This document shows positions 1 through 8,902 of a DNA stretch of 22,483 nt, one piece after another. Origin of the DNA: Flavobacteriales bacterium UBA720 (GTDB taxonomy: Bacteria; Bacteroidota; Bacteroidia; Flavobacteriales; Weeksellaceae); assembly GCA_002297505.1 (NCBI GenBank), contig DBLQ01000102.1, positions 1 to 22,483 on the forward strand, given 5' to 3'. Numbering within the stretch: position 1 is the first letter of the stretch; the number at the start of each line of letters is the position of its first letter. The position numbers and the translations under genes are program-made. The notes under the pieces were generated by a model. It searched no databases. It had not been told where the DNA came from and saw only the letters and a list, made by a program, of their open reading frames with translations.

Positions 1-1311
1 AACTATCAGGATTCACCATCTCCATTTGGAATCAAGATGGCTGACCGTCTCACCGGAAAACCAATTCATCTGGATATTTCAGATCTGCCGTTGAAACAGG
101 GGATTATTACGAACAGAAATAAGTTCATTCTCGGGCCTTCAGGAAGCGGTAAATCCTTCTTCACGAATCATATGGTAAGACAGTATTATGAGCAGGGCGC
201 TCACGTACTTTTAGTCGATACCGGAAATTCCTATCAGGGATTGTGTGAACTGATTAAAGGAAAAACCAAAGGTGAGGATGGGGTATACTTTACCTATACT
301 GACCATAATCCCATTGCTTTTAATCCTTTCTACACTGATGACGGATTCTTTGACATTGAAAAGCGTGAGAGTATCAAAACCTTGATTCTGACGCTTTGGA
401 AAAGAGACGATGAACCACCGACCCGTTCGGAAGAAGTGGCATTATCCAATGCCGTCAGCGGATACATTGAGAAGATAAAATCCAATGAAGAGCATCCTTC
501 TTTTAATGGCTTTTATGAATATGTGAAAGATGATTATCAGAAAGTATTGGAGCAGAAGAAAGTCAGGGAAAAAGACTTTGATATTGCCAACTTCCTCAAT
601 GTGTTGGAACCGTATTACAGAGGAGGAGAATATGACTACCTGCTCAATTCAGAAAAGCAACTCGACTTGTTATCCAAACGTTTCATAGTTTTTGAAATTG
701 ATGCAATCAAAGACCACAAGATCCTATTTCCGATTGTGACCATCATCATTATGGAAGTTTTCATCAACAAGATGAGGAGACTAAAAGGAATAAGAAAGCT
801 GATCCTCATCGAAGAAGCCTGGAAAGCCATTGCCAAGGAGGGTATGGCAGAGTACATCAAATACTTGTTCAAGACGGTAAGAAAATTCTTCGGAGAAGCC
901 ATTGTGGTGACCCAGGAAGTCGATGATATCATCCAGTCACCCATTGTTAAGGAAAGCATCATCAACAATTCAGACTGTAAAATTCTTTTGGATCAGCGAA
1001 AATATATGAACAAGTTCGATGACATCCAGGCGATGTTGGGATTGACCGACAAGGAAAAATCTCAAGTATTGTCGATTAATATGAACAACGATCCGAGAAG
1101 ACTGTACAAGGAAGTATGGATCGGATTGGGCGGAACACACTCTGCGGTCTATGCCACCGAAGTTTCTACTGAAGAATATCTGGCTTATACCACTGAAGAA
1201 ACAGAAAAGATGGAAGTGATGAATCTTGCATCAGAACTTGATGGCAATGTCGAACATGCCATCAAGCGGATTTCTCTCAAGAGAATCAAATCGCACACAA
1301 AAGACCATTAA
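1..1311 (+). CDS. traG: TraG, VirB4-like conjugation ATPase (5' end missing)
   Basis: This is the C-terminal half of the conjugative transposon ATPase TraG, which energises assembly of the type IV secretion channel at the inner membrane. The frame is open from the first base of the window, so the Met codon at 37 is internal. Family members are about 800 aa and only about 436 are seen here. Walker A (GPSGSGKS) is encoded at about 133-156, followed by a strand reading HVLLVDTG. Walker B is the LILIEEAW segment near 796-825, and the IVVTQEVDD segment that follows is typical of VirB4/TraG proteins. It is the first visible gene of the tra operon, with traI 21 bp downstream. The identification is firm from motifs and gene order; the N-terminal domain cannot be judged. 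Confidence 0.93.
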   Translation, partial: NYQDSPSPFGIKMADRLTGKPIHLDISDLPLKQGIITNRNKFILGPSGSGKSFFTNHMVRQYYEQGAHVLLVDTGNSYQGLCELIKGKTKGEDGVYFTYTDHNPIAFNPFYTDDGFFDIEKRESIKTLILTLWKRDDEPPTRSEEVALSNAVSGYIEKIKSNEEHPSFNGFYEYVKDDYQKVLEQKKVREKDFDIANFLNVLEPYYRGGEYDYLLNSEKQLDLLSKRFIVFEIDAIKDHKILFPIVTIIIMEVFINKMRRLKGIRKLILIEEAWKAIAKEGMAEYIKYLFKTVRKFFGEAIVVTQEVDDIIQSPIVKESIINNSDCKILLDQRKYMNKFDDIQAMLGLTDKEKSQVLSINMNNDPRRLYKEVWIGLGGTHSAVYATEVSTEEYLAYTTEETEKMEVMNLASELDGNVEHAIKRISLKRIKSHTKDH

Positions 1312-1332
1312 ATCATTCAAAATTTTACAACA

Positions 1333-1965
1333 ATGAAACAATTAATTATCAAAACAATGATGTTAGCATTCTTCTCTACGATCACATTTGCTAAATCACA
1401 ATTTGTAGTGACCGATCCCGGTAATCTAGCTCAGGGCATTATCAATTCTGCGAATGAAATTGTGCAAACCTCATCGACGGTATCGAATGTAATTAAGAAC
1501 TTCAACGAGGTCAAGAAAGTCTATGAACAGGGTAAAGAATATTACGATAAGCTCAAAGCCATCAATAACTTGATCAAGGATGCCAGAAAAGTACAGCAGA
1601 CCGTACTTTTAGTGGGCGACGTTTCTGAAATGTATGTGAACAATTTTGCCAAGATGCTCAATGATCCCAACTTCAATCCTCAGGAATTAGCTTCCATTGC
1701 CAATGGTTATTCTGCGCTTCTCACGGAGAGTACAGAGCTATTGAAAGAACTGAAGGAAATCATCACTTCCAACGGTCTTTCTCTGAATGATAAAGAAAGG
1801 ATGGATGTTATTGATCGAGTATACAAAGAAGTGAAAGCTTATCACAACCTTGTACGATACTATACCAATAAAAACATTTCAGTTAGTTATCTGAGAGCTA
1901 AAAAGCAGAACAACACGCAAAGAGTATTAGATCTTTACGGAACCTCCAATCAAAAATACTGGTAA
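1333..1965 (+). CDS. traI: TraI, DUF4141 conjugative transfer protein
   Basis: This 210-aa protein has a clear N-terminal signal peptide (residues 1 to about 22, ending in a TFAKSQ region) and is probably periplasmic or surface exposed. The mature part is mostly predicted helix, with charged heptad-like stretches around residues 40-75 and 105-170. Length, sequence style and position directly between traG and traJ match the DUF4141/TraI family of Bacteroidetes conjugative transposons. It resembles VirB5-type components in placement only, so that link is inference. It is not related to the F-plasmid relaxase TraI. The stop at 1965 lies one base before the traJ start, suggesting translational coupling. 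Confidence 0.88.
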   Translation: MKQLIIKTMMLAFFSTITFAKSQFVVTDPGNLAQGIINSANEIVQTSSTVSNVIKNFNEVKKVYEQGKEYYDKLKAINNLIKDARKVQQTVLLVGDVSEMYVNNFAKMLNDPNFNPQELASIANGYSALLTESTELLKELKEIITSNGLSLNDKERMDVIDRVYKEVKAYHNLVRYYTNKNISVSYLRAKKQNNTQRVLDLYGTSNQKYW

Positions 1966-1966
1966 T

Positions 1967-2959
1967 ATGGAACCGACTAATTTACACGAAGTTCTGCGTT
2001 CTGTTTACGAAGAAATGATGCCGATGTGCGCTGATATGGCGGCGCTGGCAAAAGGCGTTGCGGGTTTAGGGGCACTGTTCTATGTGGCTTTAAAAGTCTG
2101 GCAGTCGCTGAGCCGATCGGAACCTATAGATTTGTTTCCTATGCTCAGACCATTTGCTATCGGCATCTGCATTATGTTCTTTACCACATTGGTCTTAGGA
2201 AGCTTGAATGGAGTGATGAGTCCCATTGTTCAGGGTAGCCATTCCATGCTCGAAAATCAGGTCTTGGATATGAACGAGCTGCAGCAGAAAAAGGATCTTT
2301 TGGAACGGGAAGCCATGCTTAGAAATCCTGAGATGGCGTATTTGATTTCAAACGAAGAATTTGACAAAAAGCTGGAAGAGCTGGGTTGGTCACCATCGGA
2401 TCTGGTCACGATGTCGGGAATGTATATTGAGAGAGAAATGTTCGCTATTAAGAAAGATATCAGGGACGGCTTCCGCGAATTTCTTGAAATCCTCTTTCAG
2501 TCGGCAGCCTTGGTGATTGATACCATCAGGACCTTCTTTCTGATCGTACTTTCAATACTAGGACCGATAGCCTTTGCCATTTCAGTTTGGGATGGATTTC
2601 AAAGTACGTTGAGTCAGTGGCTGACAAGATACATCAGTGTCTATTTATGGCTGCCGGTTGCAGATATTTTCAGTGCTATTCTAGCCAAAATACAGACTTT
2701 GATCTTACAACGGGATATTGAGATGCTCGCTGATCCGACTTTCGTTCCTGATACCTCCAATACGGTTTATATCATTTATATGGTAATTGGCATTATAGGA
2801 TACTTTACAGTACCGACGGTGACAGGCTGGGTCATTCAGGCAGGAGGTGCAGGCAATTTCATGCGCAACGTCAACCAGACAGCCACGAAATCTGGGAATG
2901 TCGCCGGAGCTGCAGTTGGTTCAGCAACAGGAAATATTTCGGGAAGATTATTAAAATAA
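1967..2959 (+). CDS. traJ: TraJ, VirB6-like inner-membrane channel protein
   Basis: This 330-aa polytopic membrane protein has hydrophobic segments near residues 28-45, 62-82, 170-210, 222-245 and 268-290, with a charged, helical soluble loop at about 95-165. The C-terminus is rich in Gly, Ala and Thr. Size, topology and location after traI match TraJ of Bacteroidetes conjugative transposons, regarded as the VirB6-like core of the inner-membrane pore. It starts one base after the traI stop, and traK follows 12 bp downstream. No disruption is seen. Confidence 0.9.
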   Translation: MEPTNLHEVLRSVYEEMMPMCADMAALAKGVAGLGALFYVALKVWQSLSRSEPIDLFPMLRPFAIGICIMFFTTLVLGSLNGVMSPIVQGSHSMLENQVLDMNELQQKKDLLEREAMLRNPEMAYLISNEEFDKKLEELGWSPSDLVTMSGMYIEREMFAIKKDIRDGFREFLEILFQSAALVIDTIRTFFLIVLSILGPIAFAISVWDGFQSTLSQWLTRYISVYLWLPVADIFSAILAKIQTLILQRDIEMLADPTFVPDTSNTVYIIYMVIGIIGYFTVPTVTGWVIQAGGAGNFMRNVNQTATKSGNVAGAAVGSATGNISGRLLK

Positions 2960-2971
2960 AAATACAGTTCT

Positions 2972-3595
2972 ATGGAATTTAAAACATTAAGAAATATTGA
3001 GAGCAGCTTCAAGCAGATCCGATTGTTTACGTTTATTTTTGCGGTGTTGTGCTTTGGAGTGGTAGGTGTTGTGGTCTTCAAATCCTATCAGTTCGCTGAA
3101 GAACAGCGCCAGAAAATCTATGTGCTGGATAACGGTAAGTCTTTAATGGTCGCGCTATCGCAGGATATGTCGATCAACAGACCTGTTGAAGCCAGAGAGC
3201 ACGTTAGACGATTTCACGAATTGTTTTTCACGATAGCACCTGATAAGAATGCGATTGAAAGCAATGTAAAAAGAGCCTTTAATCTGGCAGACCAATCGGC
3301 ATTCAATTACTATAAAGACCTTCAGGAGAAAGGCTATTATAATAGAATCATCTCCGGTAATATTCAACAGAGGATCGAGGTCGACAGTGTCGTTGCCAAT
3401 TTCAACAGCTATCCCTATGGCGTAAAGACTTATGCCAGACAGTTTATTATCCGATCCAGTAATCTTACCATCAGGAATTTAGTAACAGACTGTTCACTTG
3501 TCAATTCAGTAAGGTCTGACAGCAATCCGCAGGGATTTACGATTGAAAAATTCAATGTGATTGAAAATAGAGATGTTGAAACCGTTGAACGTTAA
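2972..3595 (+). CDS. traK: TraK, VirB8-like conjugal transfer protein
   Basis: This 207-aa protein has a short cytoplasmic N-terminus, one membrane anchor at about residues 17-37 and a long periplasmic domain, the usual layout of VirB8-type assembly factors. The opening residues MEFKTLRNIES and the gene position are characteristic of TraK in Bacteroidetes elements. The periplasmic domain contains the conserved-looking segment around YGVKTYARQFIIRSSN. It sits 12 bp after traJ and 11 bp before traL in the same operon. Confidence 0.9.
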   Translation: MEFKTLRNIESSFKQIRLFTFIFAVLCFGVVGVVVFKSYQFAEEQRQKIYVLDNGKSLMVALSQDMSINRPVEAREHVRRFHELFFTIAPDKNAIESNVKRAFNLADQSAFNYYKDLQEKGYYNRIISGNIQQRIEVDSVVANFNSYPYGVKTYARQFIIRSSNLTIRNLVTDCSLVNSVRSDSNPQGFTIEKFNVIENRDVETVER

Positions 3596-3606
3596 AAATT
3601 GCAATA

Positions 3607-3876
3607 ATGAAAAAGTTAAGAGACAAAATTGAACATTGTGTTTTGACTACGGAAGATCGTTGGAAAACTCTCTCTGTAGAGAAACAGCGATTGCTCACTA
3701 AGATTTTTTTTGGTAGTTATTTTTTGCTGACTGTCATTGTCATAATCCATGTTATTATTTCAACGGGTCAAAGAAGTAATTCAATATCCATTGACCACAT
3801 TGACGGCATTTCTACGAAAGCGATAGAAAAAGCTTCTGACCAGAACGATCTTGTAGAATCACCCATTAAAAAATAA
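3607..3876 (+). CDS. traL: TraL, small DUF3989 membrane protein
   Basis: This 89-aa protein has one transmembrane segment at about residues 34-52, an N-terminal cytoplasmic part with a KTLSVEKQR motif, and a short polar C-terminus. Size, single membrane pass and placement between traK and traM match the TraL/DUF3989 family, whose exact role in the transfer channel is not established. traM starts 3 bp after its stop. The identification rests mainly on synteny and topology. Confidence 0.75.
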   Translation: MKKLRDKIEHCVLTTEDRWKTLSVEKQRLLTKIFFGSYFLLTVIVIIHVIISTGQRSNSISIDHIDGISTKAIEKASDQNDLVESPIKK

Positions 3877-3879
3877 CAT

Positions 3880-5177
3880 ATGAAAGATTCAGAGAAAATT
3901 AAATTGACAGAAAATGATCTCCCTCAAAATTCTAATGGAGTGAATGAAGATCCAAAAGCTCAATGGGAAAAACTGAAAAAGCCAATCATCTATTTTTTGA
4001 TGGCTGCTGTTTGCGCATCTTGTTTTTACCTGATCTTTAAGCCAAAAGCTAACAATGCTCTTGTTGAGGAGGCTGGCTTTAATGCGGCTATCCCGCAGGC
4101 AAAGGACGGGCAGTTACAATCAGATAAGCAAAAGGCTTATGAACAGCAGTTACTGGAGCAAAAAAATGAAGAAAAAAGGAATGCCGTAACCACATTATCT
4201 GACTATTGGAATGACCAAAGCGGCTTAAATTCTAATACTAATTCATCAAGTCCGACTGGTGGTATTGGTGGTCTTCAACAGTCCGATCAGAATGCGGTGA
4301 ACAGCTATCGTAATGCACAGCAGACTTTGAGTTCATTTTATGGTCGGGATGATCAGGAAGTCCATAATCTGAGAAAAGAAATTTCAAGATTAAAGAATGA
4401 CGCGATGCAGAATAATGCTACTCCTGCAGGACTTGGAATGAACGACCAGCTAGAACTGATGGAAAAATCATATCAGATGGCAGCTAAATACCTTCCAACA
4501 ACTACTAAACAGGAAGATCCGCCAACAAAAGAAGAGGATGAAAAGCCAACAGAAAAGAAGATTAAGCTGACACCGGCTAAGCCATCCCATTCAAATATTG
4601 TTTCTTCATTATACAGGGAGCAGTCGGATAGTGCTTTTATTGCAGGTTTAAATCAGAATCGATTTTATGAGACACAAAATGAATCAAAAAATCAGTTTTA
4701 TCCAAAAATACGATTAGGGCTGTGGTGTATGAGACAAAGACTTTAGTTAATGAAAGCACATTATCCATTAGACTTGCTGAGGGAATGCAGCTGGGGCGTG
4801 CTGAAATTCCCGCCGGAAGCCTATTGATTGCTGCTGTGAAGTTTCAGGGTGGAAGACTTCAGCTAAAAATATCTTCCATTCAATACAAGGGAAATGTGTA
4901 TCCGGTGGAAATTAATGTCCACGACAATGATGGTCAGCCAGGATTGTATATTCCTTATTCACCGGAGCAAAATGCGGTCAATGATATTGTCGCTAATATG
5001 AGCCAGACTTCAGGTACCAATATTATGATGACCCAGTCAGCAGGACAACAGATCGCCGCTGATCTGAGCAGGGGAGTCGTGCAGGGTTTGTCCGGCTATT
5101 TCCAAAAGAGAGTCAGACAAGTGAAAGTCACCGTAAAAGCAGGCCATCAGGTATTGCTAGTACCCAAAAATAATTAA
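3880..5177 (+). pseudogene. traM: TraM, VirB10-like protein, split by a one-base deletion
   Basis: The first frame (3880-4746) encodes a short cytoplasmic N-terminus, a transmembrane segment at about residues 35-53 and a long Gln/Asn/Lys-rich linker. It ends in the unrelated tail RLGLWCMRQRL. The conserved C-terminal domain is in another frame, read from about 4707 to 5177, beginning NTIRAVVYETKTL and ending VLLVPKNN. The switch falls at the five-A run 4704-4708: one more A would give P-K-N-T-I-R-A-V-V and a single 432-aa protein, the normal TraM length. The C-terminal part alone lacks the membrane anchor. TraM is the VirB10-like bridge between inner and outer membrane, so a true deletion should block transfer. 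A sequencing error in the A run is the main alternative. Confidence 0.85.
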
Positions 5178-5193
5178 TCAAAAAAAATAAAAA

Positions 5194-6096
5194 ATGAATA
5201 CACAAAAGAGCCATTATATTCTCATCATGTTATTTCTGCTGTTTTTCAGCAGAGCATTTGGTCAGGATTCGGTAATGACCTATGTTTCTCTCGAACAGGC
5301 AAGATTGGAACCTTACAGAATGCAAGTTACCTACAGTAAAACGAGCCATGTGATTTTCCCATCTCCTATTCGCTATGTTGATTTGGGGAGTGAATTGTTA
5401 GTAGCCAATAAGGCTGAGCCTATAGGTAATGTTCTTAGAGTCAAATCTGTCGTGAGGGATTTTGAAGAAGAAACCAATTTTTCAGTCATCACAGAAGATG
5501 GAAAATTTTACAGCTTCGATGTTTTTTACAGTTCTTATCCTGATGTCCTCAGTTACGACTTGGTAAAGATGCAGAGAACGATTGAAAGTCAATATACAAC
5601 GGATGTACTTTTTGAAGATTTAAAAGGGAGCTCTTCTTCTTTAACAGATTTGATTATGGAAAATCTTCATAGGAAGAGTCGAAAAACGGTTAAGCATATC
5701 GCAGCGAAAAGTTTTGGTATTCAGTTTTCTGTTCGTGCATTACATGTGAATGACAACAAATTCTATTTTACTTTACAGGTTGTTAACAGCAGTAATGTAG
5801 CGTATGATATTGAACTCATCAACTTTAAAATTGTTGATAAGAAGAATTTAAAAAGAACGGTTGTTCAGGATAAATTGTTGGAGCCAATCAGGGTTTATTC
5901 ACCAATGACGAGTGCCATTCATAACTCCAGCATAACTGCTGTTTATCTATTGGAGCAATTTACCTTGTTAAAAGATCAGGTATTAGAAATTGAGATTTTG
6001 GAAAGAAATGGAGGCAGACATCAAAAAGTTCAGTTAGAGAATACAGAGCTTATTAATGCAAAGCTTATCAATAGTTTAAATTTTAAAACCAACTAA
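5194..6096 (+). CDS. traN: TraN, DUF4138 (VirB9-like) conjugal transfer protein
   Basis: This 300-aa exported protein has a signal peptide at residues 1 to about 23, ending in the SRAFGQD region, and a beta-rich mature part. The N-terminal half contains the segment KTSHVIFPSPIRYVDLGS, characteristic of Bacteroidetes TraN/DUF4138 proteins. This family is thought to fill the VirB9 role in the outer-membrane core complex by contacting TraM (VirB10-like). The start at 5194 follows an A-rich leader with no clear Shine-Dalgarno sequence. traO begins one base after its stop. Confidence 0.9.
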   Translation: MNTQKSHYILIMLFLLFFSRAFGQDSVMTYVSLEQARLEPYRMQVTYSKTSHVIFPSPIRYVDLGSELLVANKAEPIGNVLRVKSVVRDFEEETNFSVITEDGKFYSFDVFYSSYPDVLSYDLVKMQRTIESQYTTDVLFEDLKGSSSSLTDLIMENLHRKSRKTVKHIAAKSFGIQFSVRALHVNDNKFYFTLQVVNSSNVAYDIELINFKIVDKKNLKRTVVQDKLLEPIRVYSPMTSAIHNSSITAVYLLEQFTLLKDQVLEIEILERNGGRHQKVQLENTELINAKLINSLNFKTN

Positions 6097-6097
6097 G

Positions 6098-6658
6098 ATG
6101 AGCAGATTATTAATAGCAGTACTCTTCATTTTAGTAATGAATGTACAATTATTTGCTCAGCAGATGATTCCAAAGCAAAAAGGAGTTGAAATATCCTATT
6201 CTGTATTTCTTAATTCTCCAGAAAAGCAGAATTATGTTTTAGCAGCGGGACTTGTTTCTTATGCAAAGAACGGTAACTACTGGTTTGGATTGGCTGAATA
6301 CAGCAGGAAATATTATGAATATAGGGCTTATGATATTCCGATCGATACATTTCTATTTAATGGTGGTTACAGTTTTTATTTATGGGGTGACTCGATGCGC
6401 AATGTCAATTTAAATTTAGGAATCAGCGGGCTTGTAGGTTATGAACATGTCAATAGAGGTCAAGCATATCTTTTTGATGGTTCGTTACTTAATAGTACAG
6501 AAAGTTTTGTTTATGGTGCAGGAGGAAAGCTCTCCGTAGAAAGCTATGTGACGAAGCACTTGGTTTTTATGGTTAATGGACAACTACGTTTTTTGCAGAA
6601 CAGTGAGCTAGGTGCTTTACATGTTTTGTTTGGTTGTGGGCTAAGGTTTAATTTTTAA
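6098..6658 (+). CDS. traO: TraO, outer-membrane conjugal transfer protein
   Basis: This 186-aa protein has a signal peptide (about residues 1-20, cleavage near LFAQQ) and alternating hydrophobic and aromatic strands ending in a terminal aromatic residue (CGLRFNF), as expected for an outer-membrane beta-barrel. The sequence and its place after traN match TraO of Bacteroidetes conjugative transposons. Its precise function is not established, but it probably belongs to the outer-membrane part of the channel. traQ follows 11 bp downstream. The primase-like traP often found next in such operons is absent. Confidence 0.88.
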   Translation: MSRLLIAVLFILVMNVQLFAQQMIPKQKGVEISYSVFLNSPEKQNYVLAAGLVSYAKNGNYWFGLAEYSRKYYEYRAYDIPIDTFLFNGGYSFYLWGDSMRNVNLNLGISGLVGYEHVNRGQAYLFDGSLLNSTESFVYGAGGKLSVESYVTKHLVFMVNGQLRFLQNSELGALHVLFGCGLRFNF

Positions 6659-6669
6659 AAATATATAAA

Positions 6670-7107
6670 ATGAAAAATGTAATCAATTATAACATTTCAC
6701 ATCTTTGGAAGTATTCATGTATCATAATTGTAATCAGTATTATTTTTGTTTCTTGTCAGGATAATGATTTGGAACTAAAGCAAAATTTTCCATTCGAGAT
6801 CAAAATAATGCCGGTTCCAGGACAGATCAAGGAAAATGAAACTGTAGAAATAAGAATGTCTTTGGAAACAGCCTCTAACTTTAGCGATACAAAATACACT
6901 ATCCGATATTTTCAATACGAAGGAACCGGCAAACTGCGACATTACAGTGATGCACCGTACATCCCAAATGATATATATGTATTATCGCAGAAAGAATTTA
7001 GGTTATACTATACTTCCGAATCGGCGGAATCCCATAAATTCAGTATCTGGATAAATGATAGTTTCGGCAATGAAAGGAAAGTAGATTTTGAATTTGATAT
7101 CAAGTAA
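6670..7107 (+). CDS. traQ: TraQ, DUF3872 lipoprotein
   Basis: This 145-aa protein has an N-terminal hydrophobic stretch followed by a lipobox with Cys at residue 29 (FVSC), so it is probably a lipoprotein. The mature domain is beta-rich, with the conserved-looking PFEIKIMPVPGQIK segment, and matches the TraQ/DUF3872 family encoded at the end of Bacteroidetes tra operons. Its role in transfer is not known. It is the last plus-strand tra gene in the window and converges with the RadC-like gene. Confidence 0.85.
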   Translation: MKNVINYNISHLWKYSCIIIVISIIFVSCQDNDLELKQNFPFEIKIMPVPGQIKENETVEIRMSLETASNFSDTKYTIRYFQYEGTGKLRHYSDAPYIPNDIYVLSQKEFRLYYTSESAESHKFSIWINDSFGNERKVDFEFDIK

Positions 7108-7137
7108 TTTAAAATTGATCAACTGGTTTGATATGGT

Positions 7138-7146
7138 GGGGGGGGG
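7138..7146. repeat. Nine-base G run
   Basis: A homopolymer of nine G residues lies about 30 bp after the traQ stop, in a convergent intergenic region that is otherwise AT-rich. It lies in no gene and next to no evident promoter. Such runs are prone to length change and to sequencing error. Confidence 0.8.
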
Positions 7147-7185
7147 AAATAAGGCTAATCAAAAGAGTTGATTTCCACTTAACCA

Positions 7186-7228
7186 GCGAAAAGACGTTTC
7201 CGACCATAGGAAGGAATTGTCTTTTCGC
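7186..7228. other. Inverted repeat with inner hairpin, traQ-radC intergenic
   Basis: Perfect 10-base arms GCGAAAAGAC (7186-7195) and GTCTTTTCGC (7219-7228) enclose 23 bases. A smaller TTCC/GGAA pair (7198-7201 and 7209-7212) can form inside the loop. There is no T run on either side, so it is not an obvious terminator. It could be a structured 3' UTR or a protein-binding site. Together with the terminator after it, it fills most of the 186-bp gap. Confidence 0.6.
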
Positions 7229-7237
7229 GCGAATTTG

Positions 7238-7273
7238 AAAATACACGACAATATTTGAATTGTCGTGTATTTT
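7238..7273. terminator. Bidirectional terminator between traQ and radC-like gene
   Basis: A perfect 15-bp inverted repeat, AAAATACACGACAAT at 7238-7252 and its complement at 7259-7273, encloses a six-base loop. A-rich and T-rich ends lie on the two sides, so the structure can terminate transcription from both directions. It lies between convergent genes, as expected for the shared end of the tra operon and the ssb-DUF932-radC operon. Confidence 0.85.
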
Positions 7274-7293
7274 GTTTAATAATATGAATTCAT

Positions 7294-7737
7294 TTACAGA
7301 AGACCTTCATCAGCAAATGATAAATGATTGGTCGCCGTAAGGATGAAATGATCCAGTAATTTAAGGTTTAAAAATTCTGATGCGTTTTTGATTCTCTCGG
7401 TAATTTTCAAATCCTCTGCAGACGGCTTCAAGTTTCCGGAGGGATGATTATGCGCCAGTATAACAACCGAGGCATTACAAAGCAGTGCCGCCTGCATGAT
7501 GATACGAACATCGACAATCGTAGAAGAAATTCCCGACTCAGAAATTTTTCTTATCCCTAAAACTTTGTGAGCCTGATTTAAATATAATGCAAAAAATGAT
7601 TCTCGGTAATCCATTTCATCACGGTCAAAATGCTGGCGGAAAACATCCACTGCGTCCCGTGAACTACCAACCAATTTCTCAGAATTTCCTTTTCTGGAGT
7701 AACTTAATTTTATCTCGTTGACAATATTATATTTCAT
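7294..7737 (-). CDS. RadC-like JAB-domain protein
   Basis: This 147-aa protein consists almost entirely of a RadC-type JAB/MPN domain. The metal-binding motif is visible as HNHPSG with His96 and His98, then Ser106 and Asp109, and a Glu near residue 46, fitting the JAMM pattern. It lacks the N-terminal helix-hairpin-helix region of longer chromosomal RadC proteins, as is usual for the short copies on plasmids and conjugative elements. The biochemical role of RadC is unsettled despite its DNA-repair name. It is the last gene of the leftward ssb-DUF932-radC operon, 58 bp after the DUF932 gene. Confidence 0.9.
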   Translation of the reverse strand: MKYNIVNEIKLSYSRKGNSEKLVGSSRDAVDVFRQHFDRDEMDYRESFFALYLNQAHKVLGIRKISESGISSTIVDVRIIMQAALLCNASVVILAHNHPSGNLKPSAEDLKITERIKNASEFLNLKLLDHFILTATNHLSFADEGLL

Positions 7738-7795
7738 AGGTTTTGCTCTTGTACGGCAGAGACTTAAGTTTCCCGTACTTAATTTTTAAACATTG

Positions 7796-8869
7796 TTAAT
7801 TCATGATCAAAGTTTCTACGCCAAATCGGGCAAAATTTTCACATAGATCAAATGCTTTTTGAGACTTTAATTGTGCTGTCCCTCCCAAGACGATGGACTG
7901 AAGTTTGGCTTCATTATCCTTGTAATTTCTGACATTCTGAAAATATCCTGTAACAGCATTGTAAGCGCCAAACAAAGTTCCTTTGGTTGTATCCGTTTGC
8001 TGGCTTTCGCTGATCATTGCGTAGGCAAATGCATCATCAACGGTGTTTTTAAATACAGTTGACAGATCATCAAAATTTCCTTTCTGTAGATGTTTTAAGG
8101 TTTCTTTATTGGGGCAGAGTGCCAATTGGATCAGCTTTTTCATAGCATCATCACCGACTTTTATTTTTGCCCAATGATTAAAAGTGCTTTCCAATTCTGT
8201 ACTTAATTTATTAGCTAACCCCATTACTTTGTGGGCATCTTCCAAACGCTGTTTTGCTCCTGCAGTATGTCTGATCCGCACCACATTGCTCATATTTTGT
8301 AGTGAAGCGTTTAAAGTATTTTGACAAACGATGCGAACAGGGGTAAATGCGGCGGTGATGCTTCCACTTCCATCGTGGGAGGTGGTCAGGAAAATATATT
8401 TTTCCGTAATATCGTCACCATTTCCAACACGGATATAGTCGGGTAATTTGGCGGTAATGAAAATTCGCTCTCCATTTCCCAAAGCTCCTGCAGTCTCGTA
8501 TAAGATACCAGCTCCACCGCCTACAATAGAATCAAAGAAAGAAAAGGCTTCACGGTTTTGAACAATATGATAATCTTTTCCTACTACGCCTAAAACGGTG
8601 TTATTATCGGTGCGTATATTGGCAAAGTAGTTAGAAACTTCCAATTCTGAATTGATCATTTCTATTCCGTTTGTACTTTCGATAATTCCTGTACCCTTTG
8701 TATACAGGGGAGATTTTTCCACCTCGTAATCAAGTCCTGCAAATTTGATGGCTTCTTCACTTGTTGGATATTCCTTTACGATCTGCCCCAAGTTGTGCCA
8801 TGCTTTTTCCTTTACACTGAAAAATGAATATTTTCCTGTTCTGTTGTTGAAATTTAAATTATGTGCCAT
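7796..8869 (-). CDS. DUF932 / phage-plasmid-like protein
   Basis: This 357-aa protein matches the DUF932 (phage/plasmid-like, TIGR03299 type) family. It has the early segment KAWHNLG, a central region IFLTTSHDGSGSITAAFTPVRIVCQNTLN, and a C-terminal segment around GTLFGAYNAVTGYFQN, all typical of the family. The function is unknown, but such genes recur on plasmids, phages and conjugative elements near ssb and RadC-like genes. The ATG at 8869 fits the family N-terminus (MAHNLNFN). It is the middle gene of the leftward operon, 33 bp after ssb. Confidence 0.88.
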   Translation of the reverse strand: MAHNLNFNNRTGKYSFFSVKEKAWHNLGQIVKEYPTSEEAIKFAGLDYEVEKSPLYTKGTGIIESTNGIEMINSELEVSNYFANIRTDNNTVLGVVGKDYHIVQNREAFSFFDSIVGGGAGILYETAGALGNGERIFITAKLPDYIRVGNGDDITEKYIFLTTSHDGSGSITAAFTPVRIVCQNTLNASLQNMSNVVRIRHTAGAKQRLEDAHKVMGLANKLSTELESTFNHWAKIKVGDDAMKKLIQLALCPNKETLKHLQKGNFDDLSTVFKNTVDDAFAYAMISESQQTDTTKGTLFGAYNAVTGYFQNVRNYKDNEAKLQSIVLGGTAQLKSQKAFDLCENFARFGVETLIMN

Positions 8870-8902
8870 GATTTTGATATTTAGATTTAAGAATTTTTGT
8901 TT

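Noticed and set aside
4722..5177. Separate 151-aa gene starting at GTG
   Set aside because: It is the out-of-frame C-terminal domain of traM; the conserved sequence begins before that GTG, at about 4707.
7751..7778. GTACGG/CCGTAC inverted repeat between the radC-like and DUF932 genes
   Set aside because: Only six base pairs with a 16-base loop and no T run; too weak to call a regulatory element.
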